This document shows, piece after piece, positions 51,451 to 60,653 of a DNA stretch of 64,000 nt. Below the pieces are notes generated by a model. The model made no database searches, had not been told where the DNA came from, and saw nothing but the letters and a program-made list of their open reading frames with translations. A program made the translations under genes and the position numbers. Origin of the DNA: Microvirga sp. 3-52 (GTDB taxonomy: Bacteria; Pseudomonadota; Alphaproteobacteria; Rhizobiales; Beijerinckiaceae); the NCBI RefSeq assembly GCF_018383585.1, contig NZ_JAHAMK010000013.1, positions 1 to 64,000 of the forward strand. Direction: 5' to 3'. Position 1 is the stretch's first letter. Every line of letters starts with the position of its first letter.

Positions 51451-52382
51451 GCATGACTCCCTTGCGGACGGACGTAGCGAACATAGACCCACGGTGCCAG
51501 CACGATCACGACTGTGATCAGCATGATCGTCGCGGCGGCCGTTCCGAGGCCGATGTTGTTGCGCTCGAACAGGTGATCCATGACGAACTTCGCCGGCACT
51601 TCGGTGGCGATGCCCGGACCGCCGAGGGTCATGGCGACCACGAGGTCGTAGAGCTTCACGACGCCGGTCGCGAGCAGCACGACTGCCGTGACCACCATCG
51701 GCCGGAGCAGAGGGAGAACGACGGAGGTATAGACGCGCCATGTCGGGATGCCGTCGATCTTGGCCGCCTTCCAAAGATCCTTGTCCACGCCGCGCAGGCC
51801 GGCGAGCAGGATAGCCATGGTGAGGCCGGAGCCGTGCCAGAGGCCCGCGATGACAATGGTGTAGATCGCCATCCTCTGGTTCACGATCCAGTCGAAGGTG
51901 AAGGTTTCGAAACCCATGTCGCGCACGAGCTTCTGCAGGCCGAGGCCAGGATTGAGGAACCATTGCCACGCGACGCCGGTGACAACGAACGACATCGAGA
52001 ACGGGTAGAGAAAGATGGTGCGGAAAATACCTTCGCCACGTACGTTCTGGTCGATGAACACGGCGAGCAGGAAGCCGATGATGAGGCAGCCGGAGATGAA
52101 CAGGGAGCCGAAAATGAAAATGTTCTCGGCCGACGTCACGAAGCGGTCATTGGCGAAGAGGCGGGTGTATTGCGTCACGCCGAACCAGTCGAGCTTGGGC
52201 AGGAGGGTCGAGCTCGTAAACGAAAGCCGCACGGTCCAGAGCATGCAGCCAATATAGACCACGAGAACGATGAGCGCGGTCGGCAGGAGGGCAATGGCCG
52301 CGGGCAGGCGTGTCCGCATGCGGCGTCGGGTCTTCGTGGCGCTCGGGCTGACACTGGGAGCGCGGATCGAGATGGTTTCCAC
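51447..52382 (-). CDS. sugar ABC transporter permease (MalF/ThuF type)
   Basis: This 311-residue protein has six helices after a charged N-terminus. The EAA loop is KDLWKAAKIDGIPTWRVY. It forms the channel heterodimer with the permease encoded next. It follows the binding-protein gene after a 79-base gap that contains a strong stem-loop. Confidence 0.9.
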   Translation of the reverse strand: METISIRAPSVSPSATKTRRRMRTRLPAAIALLPTALIVLVVYIGCMLWTVRLSFTSSTLLPKLDWFGVTQYTRLFANDRFVTSAENIFIFGSLFISGCLIIGFLLAVFIDQNVRGEGIFRTIFLYPFSMSFVVTGVAWQWFLNPGLGLQKLVRDMGFETFTFDWIVNQRMAIYTIVIAGLWHGSGLTMAILLAGLRGVDKDLWKAAKIDGIPTWRVYTSVVLPLLRPMVVTAVVLLATGVVKLYDLVVAMTLGGPGIATEVPAKFVMDHLFERNNIGLGTAAATIMLITVVIVLAPWVYVRYVRPQGSHA

Positions 52383-52429
52383 CAGACAGGCTCCATTGAG
52401 AGTGGTTCAAAACCCGGCAAGGGTGGGTA

Positions 52430-52455
52430 CCTCACCCCGCTTCAACGGGGCGAGG
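52430..52455 (-). promoter_or_regulatory. intercistronic stem-loop after the binding-protein gene
   Basis: On the minus strand CCTCGCCCCG and GCGGGGTGAGG pair with one G-U pair and a TTGAA loop. There is no U-tract. It sits immediately after the binding-protein stop, as at the Liv and TRAP loci. Confidence 0.55.
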
Positions 52456-52461
52456 CAGGCC

Positions 52462-53700
52462 TCAGGTTGCGTCCCGCATGGCATTGGTCACCTTCTCGAT
52501 GAAGGTATCGACCGTCATGGTCGGCGTGTTCCAGTATTGCGTGACCGCATCTTGGATAGCGCCTTGGAAGTTTGGTGTGGTGAGCATTTCCATCGACTCG
52601 ACCTGATTGGCGGGATCCTTCAGCACCGCACTGGATCTCTGGGCACAGATGTCCATGGAGGAGACATCCACATCCATGCGCACCGGGATCGAGCCCTTCT
52701 TCATGTTGAAGGCGAGCTGGGTCGCCGGGTCGAGAAGGACTTCGATCAGCTTGTCCTGGGTCGCAAGCGCTGCCTTGTCCTTGGTCGTCGGGAAGACGAA
52801 CACGTCGCCGCCGATCACTTCCTTCGGGCTGTCGCCCACGAGGGTGCAGCCGTATTCCTTGCCGGGCGTCTGGCCCGCCGCCGTGAACTCGCCCTTGGCC
52901 CAATCGCCATTGAAGTGCATGGCCGCCTTGTTGGTGATCACGAGGGCGGTGGCGTCGTTCCAGTTGCGCCCGGGGCTGCCGGGGTCGACGAGGCCGCGCA
53001 TCTTGCCGAAGAGCTCGACGGATTGCTTGAACTTCGGGTCCTTGAGCACGTCCGGCTTACGGACACCGTAGAACTGACGGAACATGTCGGCGCCGCCAGT
53101 GCCGACGAGCACGGCCCGGAACAGGTTGTGTTCCCAGGTCGGCTGGCCGCCGAGGGCGATCGGGATGACGCCTTTGGCCTTGAGCTTTTCTCCGGTCTCG
53201 ATCAGTTCAGGGAAAGTCTTCGGCGGCTGAAGGCCTGCATCGGCGAAGATCTTGGTGTTGTAGAACATCCAGTTCTGGCCGTGAATATTGACCGGAACCG
53301 CATAGAATTTGCCATTGCGCACAGTCGCATCGACGATGGGCTTCGGCATGATCTCGCGCCACTTGCCGGCTTTCGCCTGTGCATCCACGTCGCGCAAGAG
53401 ATCATTGCTGACCAGTTCATCGAATTGCTTGCCGGTATTGAACTGCATCATGGTTGGGGGATTGCCGCCCACCATCCGGTTGATGCCGGCCGTACGGGCG
53501 TTGACGCCACCCGCAATGGCATTGTCGACCCAGGTTCCGCCGGCCTTCGTGAACTGATCGGCGAACACTCGTACAGAGGCGGATTCACCAGCCGACGTCC
53601 ACCAATGCAGAACCTCGGCCTTCTGCTGTGCGAATGCTCCAGTGCTGCAGACAAGGGCAACAGAAAGGGTATACGCGGAAACGCGTGTCTTCATACTCAT
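52462..53700 (-). CDS. sugar ABC transporter periplasmic binding protein
   Basis: The 412-residue protein has a Sec signal (MSMKTRVSAYTLSVALVC, cleavage near GAFAQ). The mature part opens VLHWWTSAGESASV, typical of the glucose/mannose and trehalose group of type II binding proteins, and ends TNAMRDAT. GGGAGGAAG precedes ATG 53700. It is the first gene of the leftward sugar operon, just downstream of a LacI-type palindrome. The sugar is unknown; the gene order argues for trehalose-like disaccharides, while the protein itself looks closer to glucose binders. Confidence 0.88.
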   Translation of the reverse strand: MSMKTRVSAYTLSVALVCSTGAFAQQKAEVLHWWTSAGESASVRVFADQFTKAGGTWVDNAIAGGVNARTAGINRMVGGNPPTMMQFNTGKQFDELVSNDLLRDVDAQAKAGKWREIMPKPIVDATVRNGKFYAVPVNIHGQNWMFYNTKIFADAGLQPPKTFPELIETGEKLKAKGVIPIALGGQPTWEHNLFRAVLVGTGGADMFRQFYGVRKPDVLKDPKFKQSVELFGKMRGLVDPGSPGRNWNDATALVITNKAAMHFNGDWAKGEFTAAGQTPGKEYGCTLVGDSPKEVIGGDVFVFPTTKDKAALATQDKLIEVLLDPATQLAFNMKKGSIPVRMDVDVSSMDICAQRSSAVLKDPANQVESMEMLTTPNFQGAIQDAVTQYWNTPTMTVDTFIEKVTNAMRDAT

Positions 53701-53730
53701 GGCTTCCTCCCAGAAGCGTTTATCGACTTT

Positions 53731-53744
53731 TGTAATCGATTACA
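53731..53744. promoter_or_regulatory. LacI-family operator
   Basis: This is a perfect 14-base palindrome TGTAATCGATTACA with a central CG, the form bound by LacI/GalR regulators. It lies 31-44 bases upstream of the binding-protein gene and between it and the divergent lacI-type gene. Confidence 0.75.
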
Positions 53745-53857
53745 TCTTGAGATATAGGTTGTATGCGCTTTTTAGATTAGTCAAGACACTAGTTGAGGTA
53801 AGTTGTTTCTTATGAGAGAAGGTAACATATCTTGCTGAGGGGCCAGAGGTAACCTGC

Positions 53858-54928
53858 ATGAGCCGGAAAAGGTGGCGCTCCGTGAAGGACATACGCATCG
53901 CCGATGTGGCTCGACTTGCCGGGGTATCGACGGCGACCGTCAGTCGCGTTCTGTCCGAACCGGGGAAGGTGAGGCAGAAAACGCACGACCTTGTGATGGA
54001 GGCGGTGCGACGCAGCGGCTACATACCCAACAGCACGGCTCAAAAGCTGCGCACCCGTCGCACCATGAACGTGCTGGTGGTGGCGCCACGGCTGACCAAC
54101 CCGGTCTTTGCCGAGATTCTCCGCGGCGTCGACGATGAGTTGACGCAGTCGGGCTACGGAATCATCATCGGCAATCTGGACAACCGCAGGGAGCGCGAGG
54201 CGCGCTATGTCGATCTCGCCCTGTCGCGCCAAGTGGATGGTGTTCTTCTGCTGACGGGTTATATTCCCGAGAATGGCAGCCGCGATATGCGGGAGTCCGG
54301 GCTTCCGATCGTTGCCATGTGTGCTGCCATCGATGATGACAAGATCCCGAAGGTGGTCGTTCAGGATCGTGAGGCCGCCCAGAAGGCTGTGGAATATCTC
54401 ACCCAGCTCGGGCATCGCAGATTCGGCTACATTTCCGGTACGGCAAGTTCGATCATCGAGCACGAGCGGTTTCGGGGCTTCCTGGAGGGAATCGCTGCTG
54501 CCGGCTTCAGCCGGGACGACTTCGTGCGTTGGGAGGGGTCTTTCGTGTTCTCGACCGGCGTTGCCGCTGCCGAATCCTTCCTGAAGATGAAGGATCGCCC
54601 TACCGGAATTTTCGCCGCCTGCGATGAGAGTGCCATCGGCTTCATCAAACGCGTCCGGAGGGAGCGAATCCGCGTTCCGCAGGATGTTTCGGTCATCGGA
54701 TTCGACGGAATCGAATTCGCCGATTACACCGAACCGACGCTCACCACGTTCCGGCAGCCCTTGCATGAACTGGGGCGCGTAGGCGCCGACGTTCTCATGA
54801 AGCTGATCCGGAAAGACATGAAGCCTGAAGATTGGAATGTCCGGCTGCCGCTGACCCTCCTGGAGCGCGAGACGACCGGGCCGGTTCTGCATAAGGATTA
54901 CAAATCCCTGCGGCGATCCACGATTTGA
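53858..54928 (+). CDS. LacI-family transcriptional regulator (ThuR-like)
   Basis: The 356-residue repressor has a helix-turn-helix IADVARLAGVSTATVSRVLS at 14-33, a hinge helix near NSTAQKLRTR, and a sugar-binding core from about 70 (VLVVAPRLTNPVFAEIL, GYISGTASS, VIGFDGIEFADY). Divergent orientation and the palindrome between the genes indicate control of the sugar operon; induction by the imported sugar is expected. The start at 53858 has GAGG upstream. Confidence 0.92.
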   Translation: MSRKRWRSVKDIRIADVARLAGVSTATVSRVLSEPGKVRQKTHDLVMEAVRRSGYIPNSTAQKLRTRRTMNVLVVAPRLTNPVFAEILRGVDDELTQSGYGIIIGNLDNRREREARYVDLALSRQVDGVLLLTGYIPENGSRDMRESGLPIVAMCAAIDDDKIPKVVVQDREAAQKAVEYLTQLGHRRFGYISGTASSIIEHERFRGFLEGIAAAGFSRDDFVRWEGSFVFSTGVAAAESFLKMKDRPTGIFAACDESAIGFIKRVRRERIRVPQDVSVIGFDGIEFADYTEPTLTTFRQPLHELGRVGADVLMKLIRKDMKPEDWNVRLPLTLLERETTGPVLHKDYKSLRRSTI

Positions 54929-54972
54929 GATTGCAGCACCATCGACAGCTCGCGAAACTTGAGGAGAACGCC

Positions 54973-55974
54973 ATGCAGCCGGTTCGTTGGGGAATCCTGA
55001 GCACCGCAAAGATTGGCCGGATCAAGGTTGTTCCGGGCATGATGAAAAGCCCACTCTGCGATGTGGCTGCCGTTGCATCGCGAGACGAAGCATCCGCTCG
55101 TGCCATGGCCGGGGAGCTCGGCATCGCCAAAGCCTATGGCTCCTATGAAGCGTTGCTCGCCGATCCTGAGATCGAGGCGATCTATAATCCGCTCCCGAAT
55201 CATCTGCATGTGCCCATGACCCTGGCGGCTGCCGCTGCCGGCAAGCACGTGCTGTGCGAGAAGCCCATTGCCATCACGGCCGATGAGGCGGAGCAACTCA
55301 GGCAGGCCGGGTCTCAGGTGCTGATTGCAGAGGCCTTCATGGTCCGCCACCATCCGCAATGGCAGCGTGCCCGTGAGCTGATCCGAAGCGGAGAGATCGG
55401 CGACCTGCGCTCCATCCAGGTCATTTTTTCATACTTCAATGCCGATCCGGGCAATATCCGCAACAATGCCGATATTGGCGGGGGAGGGCTCCTGGACATC
55501 GGCTGCTATGCGGTCGTTGCCGGGCGGTATTTCTTCGATGCCGAGCCGGTTCGTGTCGTCACGCTCATGGATCGCGATCCGGCCTTCGGCGTTGACCGGA
55601 CCACCAGTGCCCTGATGGATTTTGGTGCCGGGCGGCAGTTGGCCTTCACGGTTTCGACCCAGTCCGCGCCCTATCAGCGGATCCAGATCCTCGGAACGAA
55701 GGGGCGGATCGAGATCGAAATTCCCTTCAATGCACCGCCCGACAGCCCGACCCGCCTCTTCGTCGACGACGGCAGCATGCATGGCACTCGTTCCGCCCGA
55801 GCCATCGACTTTCCTGTGGTGGACCAATATCGCCTTCAGGGGGAGGCTTTCAGCCGGGTGATCAGAGGCGCAGCACCTCTCGATTATGGTTTGGAGGACG
55901 CTGTCCTGAATATGCGCATCCTGGATGCCTTGCAACGCTCGGAGGCTTCCTCTGCATGGGAGAAAGTTAGCTGA
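54973..55974 (+). CDS. Gfo/Idh/MocA-family oxidoreductase
   Basis: The 333-residue dehydrogenase opens RWGILSTAKIGRIKVVPG. It has the EKP motif VLCEKPIAIT and the block GGGGLLDIGCYAV with the catalytic Asp and nearby residues. The pattern is that of the xylose/glucose-fructose oxidoreductase subgroup. GAGGAG precedes ATG 54973. It lies 44 bases after the LacI gene on the same strand and may be a second sugar dehydrogenase of the locus. Confidence 0.87.
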   Translation: MQPVRWGILSTAKIGRIKVVPGMMKSPLCDVAAVASRDEASARAMAGELGIAKAYGSYEALLADPEIEAIYNPLPNHLHVPMTLAAAAAGKHVLCEKPIAITADEAEQLRQAGSQVLIAEAFMVRHHPQWQRARELIRSGEIGDLRSIQVIFSYFNADPGNIRNNADIGGGGLLDIGCYAVVAGRYFFDAEPVRVVTLMDRDPAFGVDRTTSALMDFGAGRQLAFTVSTQSAPYQRIQILGTKGRIEIEIPFNAPPDSPTRLFVDDGSMHGTRSARAIDFPVVDQYRLQGEAFSRVIRGAAPLDYGLEDAVLNMRILDALQRSEASSAWEKVS

Positions 55975-56165
55975 GGCGACCGCAGAGCAGATACTAGGGG
56001 CATGCTCCGGCGTAGGTTAACAAGCCTGCCTCACGATGTGCATGCATGATAGGGCGTCGGAGTTATCGACCTGAGCTCGAAATTTTCCTCAAGAGCGGAT
56101 ATATGAGCGCTGCGGGTTCGGCCACGCCGCCCGGAACCCTCGCGAGAGCATATAGGCAGATCAAG

Positions 56166-57623
56166 ATGGACCTGAATTCAGAAACCACACCCTCGTCCCT
56201 GAAGTTTGGCACGAGCGGATTGCGAGGCCTTGTGGTGGAGCTGAATGGCGCGCCGGCTTTTGCCTATACCCGCGCCTTTGCCGAAATGCTCAAGGAGGAC
56301 GGCTCGGCGGCGGCGGCGCGGAATATCGTGCTGGTCGGGCGAGATCTGCGCGAGAGCAGCCCGAGCATTGCCCAGCTCTGCTGTGCGGCCCTGCAGGAAT
56401 CAGGGCTCATCCCGCTCGATTGCGGTGCTCTTCCGACGCCGGCGCTTGCCTATCATGGCATGCGGTTCGGCATCCCGGCCATCATGGTCACCGGAAGCCA
56501 CATCCCGGAAGATCGCAATGGGCTGAAATTCTACAGGGCTCATGGGGAGATCGACAAAAAGGACGAGGCGAGCATCCTTGCCTGGCATACCACGTTGGGA
56601 ATCGCAGCCGTTCCGGAGACGGCCCGCGCCGTCCGCGCGGGAACGCCTGATGTCGATCTGATCGCCGCCTACAAGGCCCGTTACCGGGAGTTCTTTGGGG
56701 CAGGGGTACTGTCTGGCCTGACGGTCGGGGTTTACCAGCATTCATCCGTGGCGCGGGATGTTATCGTCGAGATGCTCGAAGCTCTGGGCGCTCGGGCGGT
56801 ACCGCTCGGCCGGGCCATGAGCTTTATCCCGGTCGACACCGAGGCCCTGCGCGAGGAGGACGGGGCTCTGGCACGGCAATGGGCCGGCGAGCAGACGCTC
56901 GATGCGATCGTCTCGACCGATGGCGATGCGGACCGCCCCCTGATTTCGGATGCAAGCGGCGCCTTCCTGCGCGGCGACCTTGTCGGGGCGATTACGGCCA
57001 GGTCTCTGGGCGCGGATGCGATCGTCACGCCCGTGACCTCCAACTCCGCCCTGGAGGCGTCCGGCGCCTTCAGAACCGTCCTTCGCACCCGGGTCGGCTC
57101 ACCCTACGTCATCGCAGGCATGGCCGAGGCCTCCAACTCTGGAGCGCAGGCAATTGTCGGGTTTGAAGCCAATGGCGGCGTGCTGCTCGGCTCCGACATC
57201 GTGCGTGAGGACCGCCGGCTCGCAGCCCTTCCCACACGGGATGCGATGTTGCCCATCCTCTGCGCTCTCAATGAGATCGTCGCCCAGGGCAAGCCTCTCG
57301 CTGACATCGGCGCCGCGTTCGCCTTCAAGGCGGCCGCCAGCAATCGGCTCCAGGACGTGGCGACGGACAAAAGCGCAGCCTTCGTGTCCCGGTTGCAGCA
57401 GGATGAGGCATTCCTGTCCGACCTGATGGCCCCCTTGGAGGGAGTGGCCGGGGTCAATTCCCGCGACGGATTACGGATCATGGCGAAGAACGGTGAAGTT
57501 GTGCACTTCCGCCCGTCCGGCAATGCACCGGAGCTGCGCGTCTATGTGGAGGCGGTGACAGAGGAGCGGGCTACGGATCTTCTCGAATGGGGACTGGCTG
57601 TCGCGCAGCAGCAGGTAAGCTGA
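56166..57623 (+). CDS. phosphomannomutase/phosphoglucomutase
   Basis: The 485-residue alpha-D-phosphohexomutase interconverts hexose 6- and 1-phosphates for GDP-mannose or UDP-glucose synthesis. The four-domain family's motifs are present: phosphoserine loop TGSHIPEDRNGLKFY, metal loop STDGDADRPL, sugar loop GFEANGGVL, and the phosphate-binding RPSGNAPELRVY. The start at 56166 (MDLNSETTPSSLKFGTSGLRG in adjoining parts) is chosen by family length; ATG 56103 and 56046 are upstream options. It fits the surface-polysaccharide genes that follow. Confidence 0.88.
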   Translation: MDLNSETTPSSLKFGTSGLRGLVVELNGAPAFAYTRAFAEMLKEDGSAAAARNIVLVGRDLRESSPSIAQLCCAALQESGLIPLDCGALPTPALAYHGMRFGIPAIMVTGSHIPEDRNGLKFYRAHGEIDKKDEASILAWHTTLGIAAVPETARAVRAGTPDVDLIAAYKARYREFFGAGVLSGLTVGVYQHSSVARDVIVEMLEALGARAVPLGRAMSFIPVDTEALREEDGALARQWAGEQTLDAIVSTDGDADRPLISDASGAFLRGDLVGAITARSLGADAIVTPVTSNSALEASGAFRTVLRTRVGSPYVIAGMAEASNSGAQAIVGFEANGGVLLGSDIVREDRRLAALPTRDAMLPILCALNEIVAQGKPLADIGAAFAFKAAASNRLQDVATDKSAAFVSRLQQDEAFLSDLMAPLEGVAGVNSRDGLRIMAKNGEVVHFRPSGNAPELRVYVEAVTEERATDLLEWGLAVAQQQVS

Positions 57624-57976
57624 GCCCCCCAGTGGCGATTGCAACCTTCTGATGCCCGCCGACGGGATTGCGAAAGCGCTGTCTTCACGACTGTCAGAGA
57701 GGACCTTCACGTCATTTTCCCGAGATCGAGGCGGAAGACCGATGCTCATCTCTTGGATGACCTAAGTGTTTGGTTGCGGAACGTTGTTGGGGCCGAGAAG
57801 AGGTAACTGTCATAGCGAGCGTTATGCCGTTATCGGCGGTGCAATGCCCTCAGTCCTAGGATTGCCGCTGGTGCCGTGATCGTGTCGGCGAAAATGACCG
57901 TCCAGATGTAAGGGCGACCCTTGATTAAGAGCCGCCCTGAGAGTTCCGCTAGTCAAACGAATTGAGCGCTGGTCAA
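57624..57976. other. intergenic stretch without recognisable features
   Basis: About 350 bases lie between the mutase gene and the convergent RTX gene. I see no plausible gene, strong hairpin or repeat. Confidence 0.4.
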
Positions 57977-58885
57977 TTAGACTACAAACCAGTCGTCATT
58001 GACCGGACGCGTTCCGCTCACCCGGATGACGGCTTCCGCATCCGCATCAGCGTCTGTATTGAGAGCAATCAGAGTCTCGCCACCACTTGTTGACCAATTG
58101 ATCTGCCCTGCCGCTGTAAAGTTTGCCGTTCCAACGAATGTGAACGCCTGATTACCAGCAGCCGTCTCATTGGCATCAATCAGGTTGAGGAAGACGCGGT
58201 CCCCTTGCCCTAGCCTGAAATCGCTAATGAGATCGGCAGTATCTGCGGTTGCTCCAGTGTCCGTGATGTTGCTGAAAACGAAAGCATCCCCGCCAAGGCC
58301 GCCTGCCAGAATATCCTCTCCTGCTCCGCCGATGAGGGTGTCTCTGCCTGAGTCACCAAATACGGTGTCATCACCAGCATTCCCGTAGAGGCGATCGTTT
58401 CCAAGATCCCCATCTACGAGGTCATCGCCGTTATCACCAAAAATGACATCATTGTCGTCACCACCAGTAACGAGATCATCGCCATCGTCGCCGTGGATAC
58501 GGTCCCTGCCGGCCTCGCCAACGAAAAAGTCGTTTCCGGCACCTCCAAAAAGCGTGTCGTTGCCGGGGTTGCCCGCCGCGTAGTCATTACCGCTGTCGCC
58601 GTAGATTACGTCGTTTCCAGCCTCGCCGATAAGCTGATCATCGCCTTCCTCACCGAAGATCTGGTCGTTGTCGAGACCGCCCGCGATGTAGTCGATGGCA
58701 TTGCCACCGAAGATGACATCGCTCCCGGACTGGCCATCGATCCGGTCAAACCCATCACCACCGAAGATCCTGTCCGATCCGAGTAGGCCAAGTATGACGT
58801 CATCGCCAGCATTTCCGTTTATGAGGTCGCCGCCATTGGTCCCGAGCAGTCGATCAAGCCCGTCAGATCCGTTGATAGTTGCCAT
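57977..58885 (-). CDS. RTX-repeat calcium-binding protein
   Basis: The 302-residue product is almost entirely RTX nonapeptide repeats (GGxGxDxxx) from residue 8 to about 200, for example GNAGDDVILG, GGDGFDRIDG, GEEGDDQLIG and GGAGNDFFVG. A C-terminal domain ends NDDWFVV, the hydrophobic tail recognised by type I secretion. No catalytic domain is visible, so it is likely a secreted Ca2+-folded surface or matrix protein. Secretion machinery is not in the window. Confidence 0.9.
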   Translation of the reverse strand: MATINGSDGLDRLLGTNGGDLINGNAGDDVILGLLGSDRIFGGDGFDRIDGQSGSDVIFGGNAIDYIAGGLDNDQIFGEEGDDQLIGEAGNDVIYGDSGNDYAAGNPGNDTLFGGAGNDFFVGEAGRDRIHGDDGDDLVTGGDDNDVIFGDNGDDLVDGDLGNDRLYGNAGDDTVFGDSGRDTLIGGAGEDILAGGLGGDAFVFSNITDTGATADTADLISDFRLGQGDRVFLNLIDANETAAGNQAFTFVGTANFTAAGQINWSTSGGETLIALNTDADADAEAVIRVSGTRPVNDDWFVV

Positions 58886-59508
58886 GGATTGTTACCTCGC
58901 CTTATTTCCGAATTCATACCCCATAGGCATCGTGGCCCTGCGCGGAATACGTAGGTCGGTAGTGGCCAAATCGTATTCAGCCAAGGTTTATAGCTTGAAC
59001 CGGAAACATACCCAGGTTGTGAGCGAGTTATTGCTAAGTTTAACCAGGAGTTTGCTTCCGAGGATCATAAAACAAGCTGCCCTGACATTTGTTCCGCTGC
59101 TATATTTGGGAGATCTAACCACTAGGCTGAGGCCCATCAGGTTCAGGGTTTGCTGAGATCGACCGTAAGCCCCTTTCGACGATGGAGGAGATAGCGACGA
59201 TGCCGACAGTGCTCTCCAGCCTACGGTGGAACCTAGATGCCATGGGAGACGAGCCCTGGAAGGCAAAGCCAAGGTGAGGACTGATAGCTAAAGACTGGAA
59301 CGAGGAAACCCGGACCCAATGGTGGTATGGCTGGTTCCCAAGGGGCAGGAGGCTGTCAGCCGCTTGCTGGAGATGGCGACTTAGGCTCTGCAAGGTGCAT
59401 ACACAGGGTAGGTCCAAGCTGATAAGTGTGGCTGTTGTCCTGGTATCGAGGTTTCGGCTGAGCCGCGATCCTTAGCAAACCAAGCCATCAGACATAGGCG
59501 GGATATCG
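58886..59508. other. intergenic stretch, possibly decayed
   Basis: About 620 bases have no intact gene. A short frame near 59170-59277 (from MEEIATMPTV to WKAKPR) has no recognisable family and may be a remnant of an older gene. The region must carry the promoters of the leftward RTX gene and the rightward FkbM gene. Confidence 0.35.
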
Positions 59509-60462
59509 ATGGTGCTATCCAGAATTCGAAGAGCCTTGGCGAGGGCCATGTGGCCGGATCCCACAGCAAGATTAGAGGAAGCGGTTCGACGCGAGATTGC
59601 GGCTCTTCGGACGGAGCTGGTCTCGGGCCGTCATCCAGCCAGATTAATCCCACCCCGTGAACTGCTGGCGCTTCCACGGGAGACCGCAGAAATGCTCTCC
59701 CGTGAGCGCGTCCGTCCGCTGTACCTCGGGAACCATCGCGCCCTGTCCACAATGCTCGCTCGCTACAAGTTCTTCACTGATACCCGGGATATCGGCTTTG
59801 CAACTCACCTGCTTACCGACGGGTACTGGGAGATGTGGCTGACACAGTTCATGGCCAGGACGATCAAGGAAGGTATGCTTGTCTTGGACGTTGGTGCGAA
59901 CTTCGGCTACTACTCTGTTCTGATGGCTGATTTGGTCGGCCCCAAGGGCAAGGTGGTTGCCATTGAGCCGAACCCCCATGTGGCCCGGTCTGCTGAAGCA
60001 TCACTCTCGATTAATGGCTTTCGGGACCGTAGCACCGTGATCCAGGCCGCAGTGTCCGATCAACCTGGAACCGTGATGCTCCACGTTCCTCGCACTGAGC
60101 CGAAAAACGCAATGATTGTGCCAGAAGGCTTTTCATCGCCGGATGCCGATGTCATCCCGGTTCCAGCCGTCACCTTGGATGAAGCCTGCCGTGATCAGAA
60201 GGTGAGCTTCATCAAGATCGATGCTGAAGGAGGCGAGTACAATATCTTCAAAGGTATGCAGACGATCCTAAAGCGAGATCGACCGAAGATAATCCTTGAA
60301 TTCAACGCGAACCGAGCCCATGCCGAGCTGCTCTTGCAGATGGTGCTCGGAGCGTACCGAAACTTAAGGTACCTCGGGTTTGATGGCGATGTTCACGACG
60401 TCACCCCCGAACGCGTCATGTCCGAGAACGTCGGTGAGGACTGGCTCTTGTTCTTGGAATGA
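59509..60462 (+). CDS. FkbM-family methyltransferase
   Basis: The 317-residue S-adenosylmethionine-dependent methyltransferase has SAM motif I in VLDVGANFGYYSVL (near 125), the acidic residue in VAIEPNPH, and the family block IKIDAEGGEYNIF (near 240). It is preceded by about 100 residues with an Arg/Glu-rich helical start. FkbM enzymes methylate sugar hydroxyls in glycans and polyketides. Its position among RTX and nucleotide-sugar genes suggests polysaccharide modification. Confidence 0.88.
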   Translation: MVLSRIRRALARAMWPDPTARLEEAVRREIAALRTELVSGRHPARLIPPRELLALPRETAEMLSRERVRPLYLGNHRALSTMLARYKFFTDTRDIGFATHLLTDGYWEMWLTQFMARTIKEGMLVLDVGANFGYYSVLMADLVGPKGKVVAIEPNPHVARSAEASLSINGFRDRSTVIQAAVSDQPGTVMLHVPRTEPKNAMIVPEGFSSPDADVIPVPAVTLDEACRDQKVSFIKIDAEGGEYNIFKGMQTILKRDRPKIILEFNANRAHAELLLQMVLGAYRNLRYLGFDGDVHDVTPERVMSENVGEDWLLFLE

Positions 60463-60653
60463 ACGACGTTATGGGGCTCACGGCTTGAAAGTTGGTGGCA
60501 GTTCTTCTGCCCCAGTGGTCCCAGCTTGATTAAGCCGGGAGTGGACAGGCGCTCCCACGTTGACTTCGAGTGCTCTCGCAATCGGAGGCCTGCCCACTCA
60601 CGCTACAACGGAGATGGCTCCGGCTCTAGTCTGATGTCCTTCCGTGGCTCCGG

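Noticed and set aside
51453-53757. Two long plus-strand frames (349 and 495 codons) opposite the sugar permease and binding-protein genes
   Set aside because: They are antisense to conserved transporter genes, with no start signals.
57977-58885. Regularly spaced short repeats suggestive of a CRISPR array
   Set aside because: They are degenerate codons for RTX nonapeptides, not identical direct repeats with spacers.
58988-59277. Short frames in the gap upstream of the FkbM gene
   Set aside because: No family or conserved motif; at most a remnant of an older gene.
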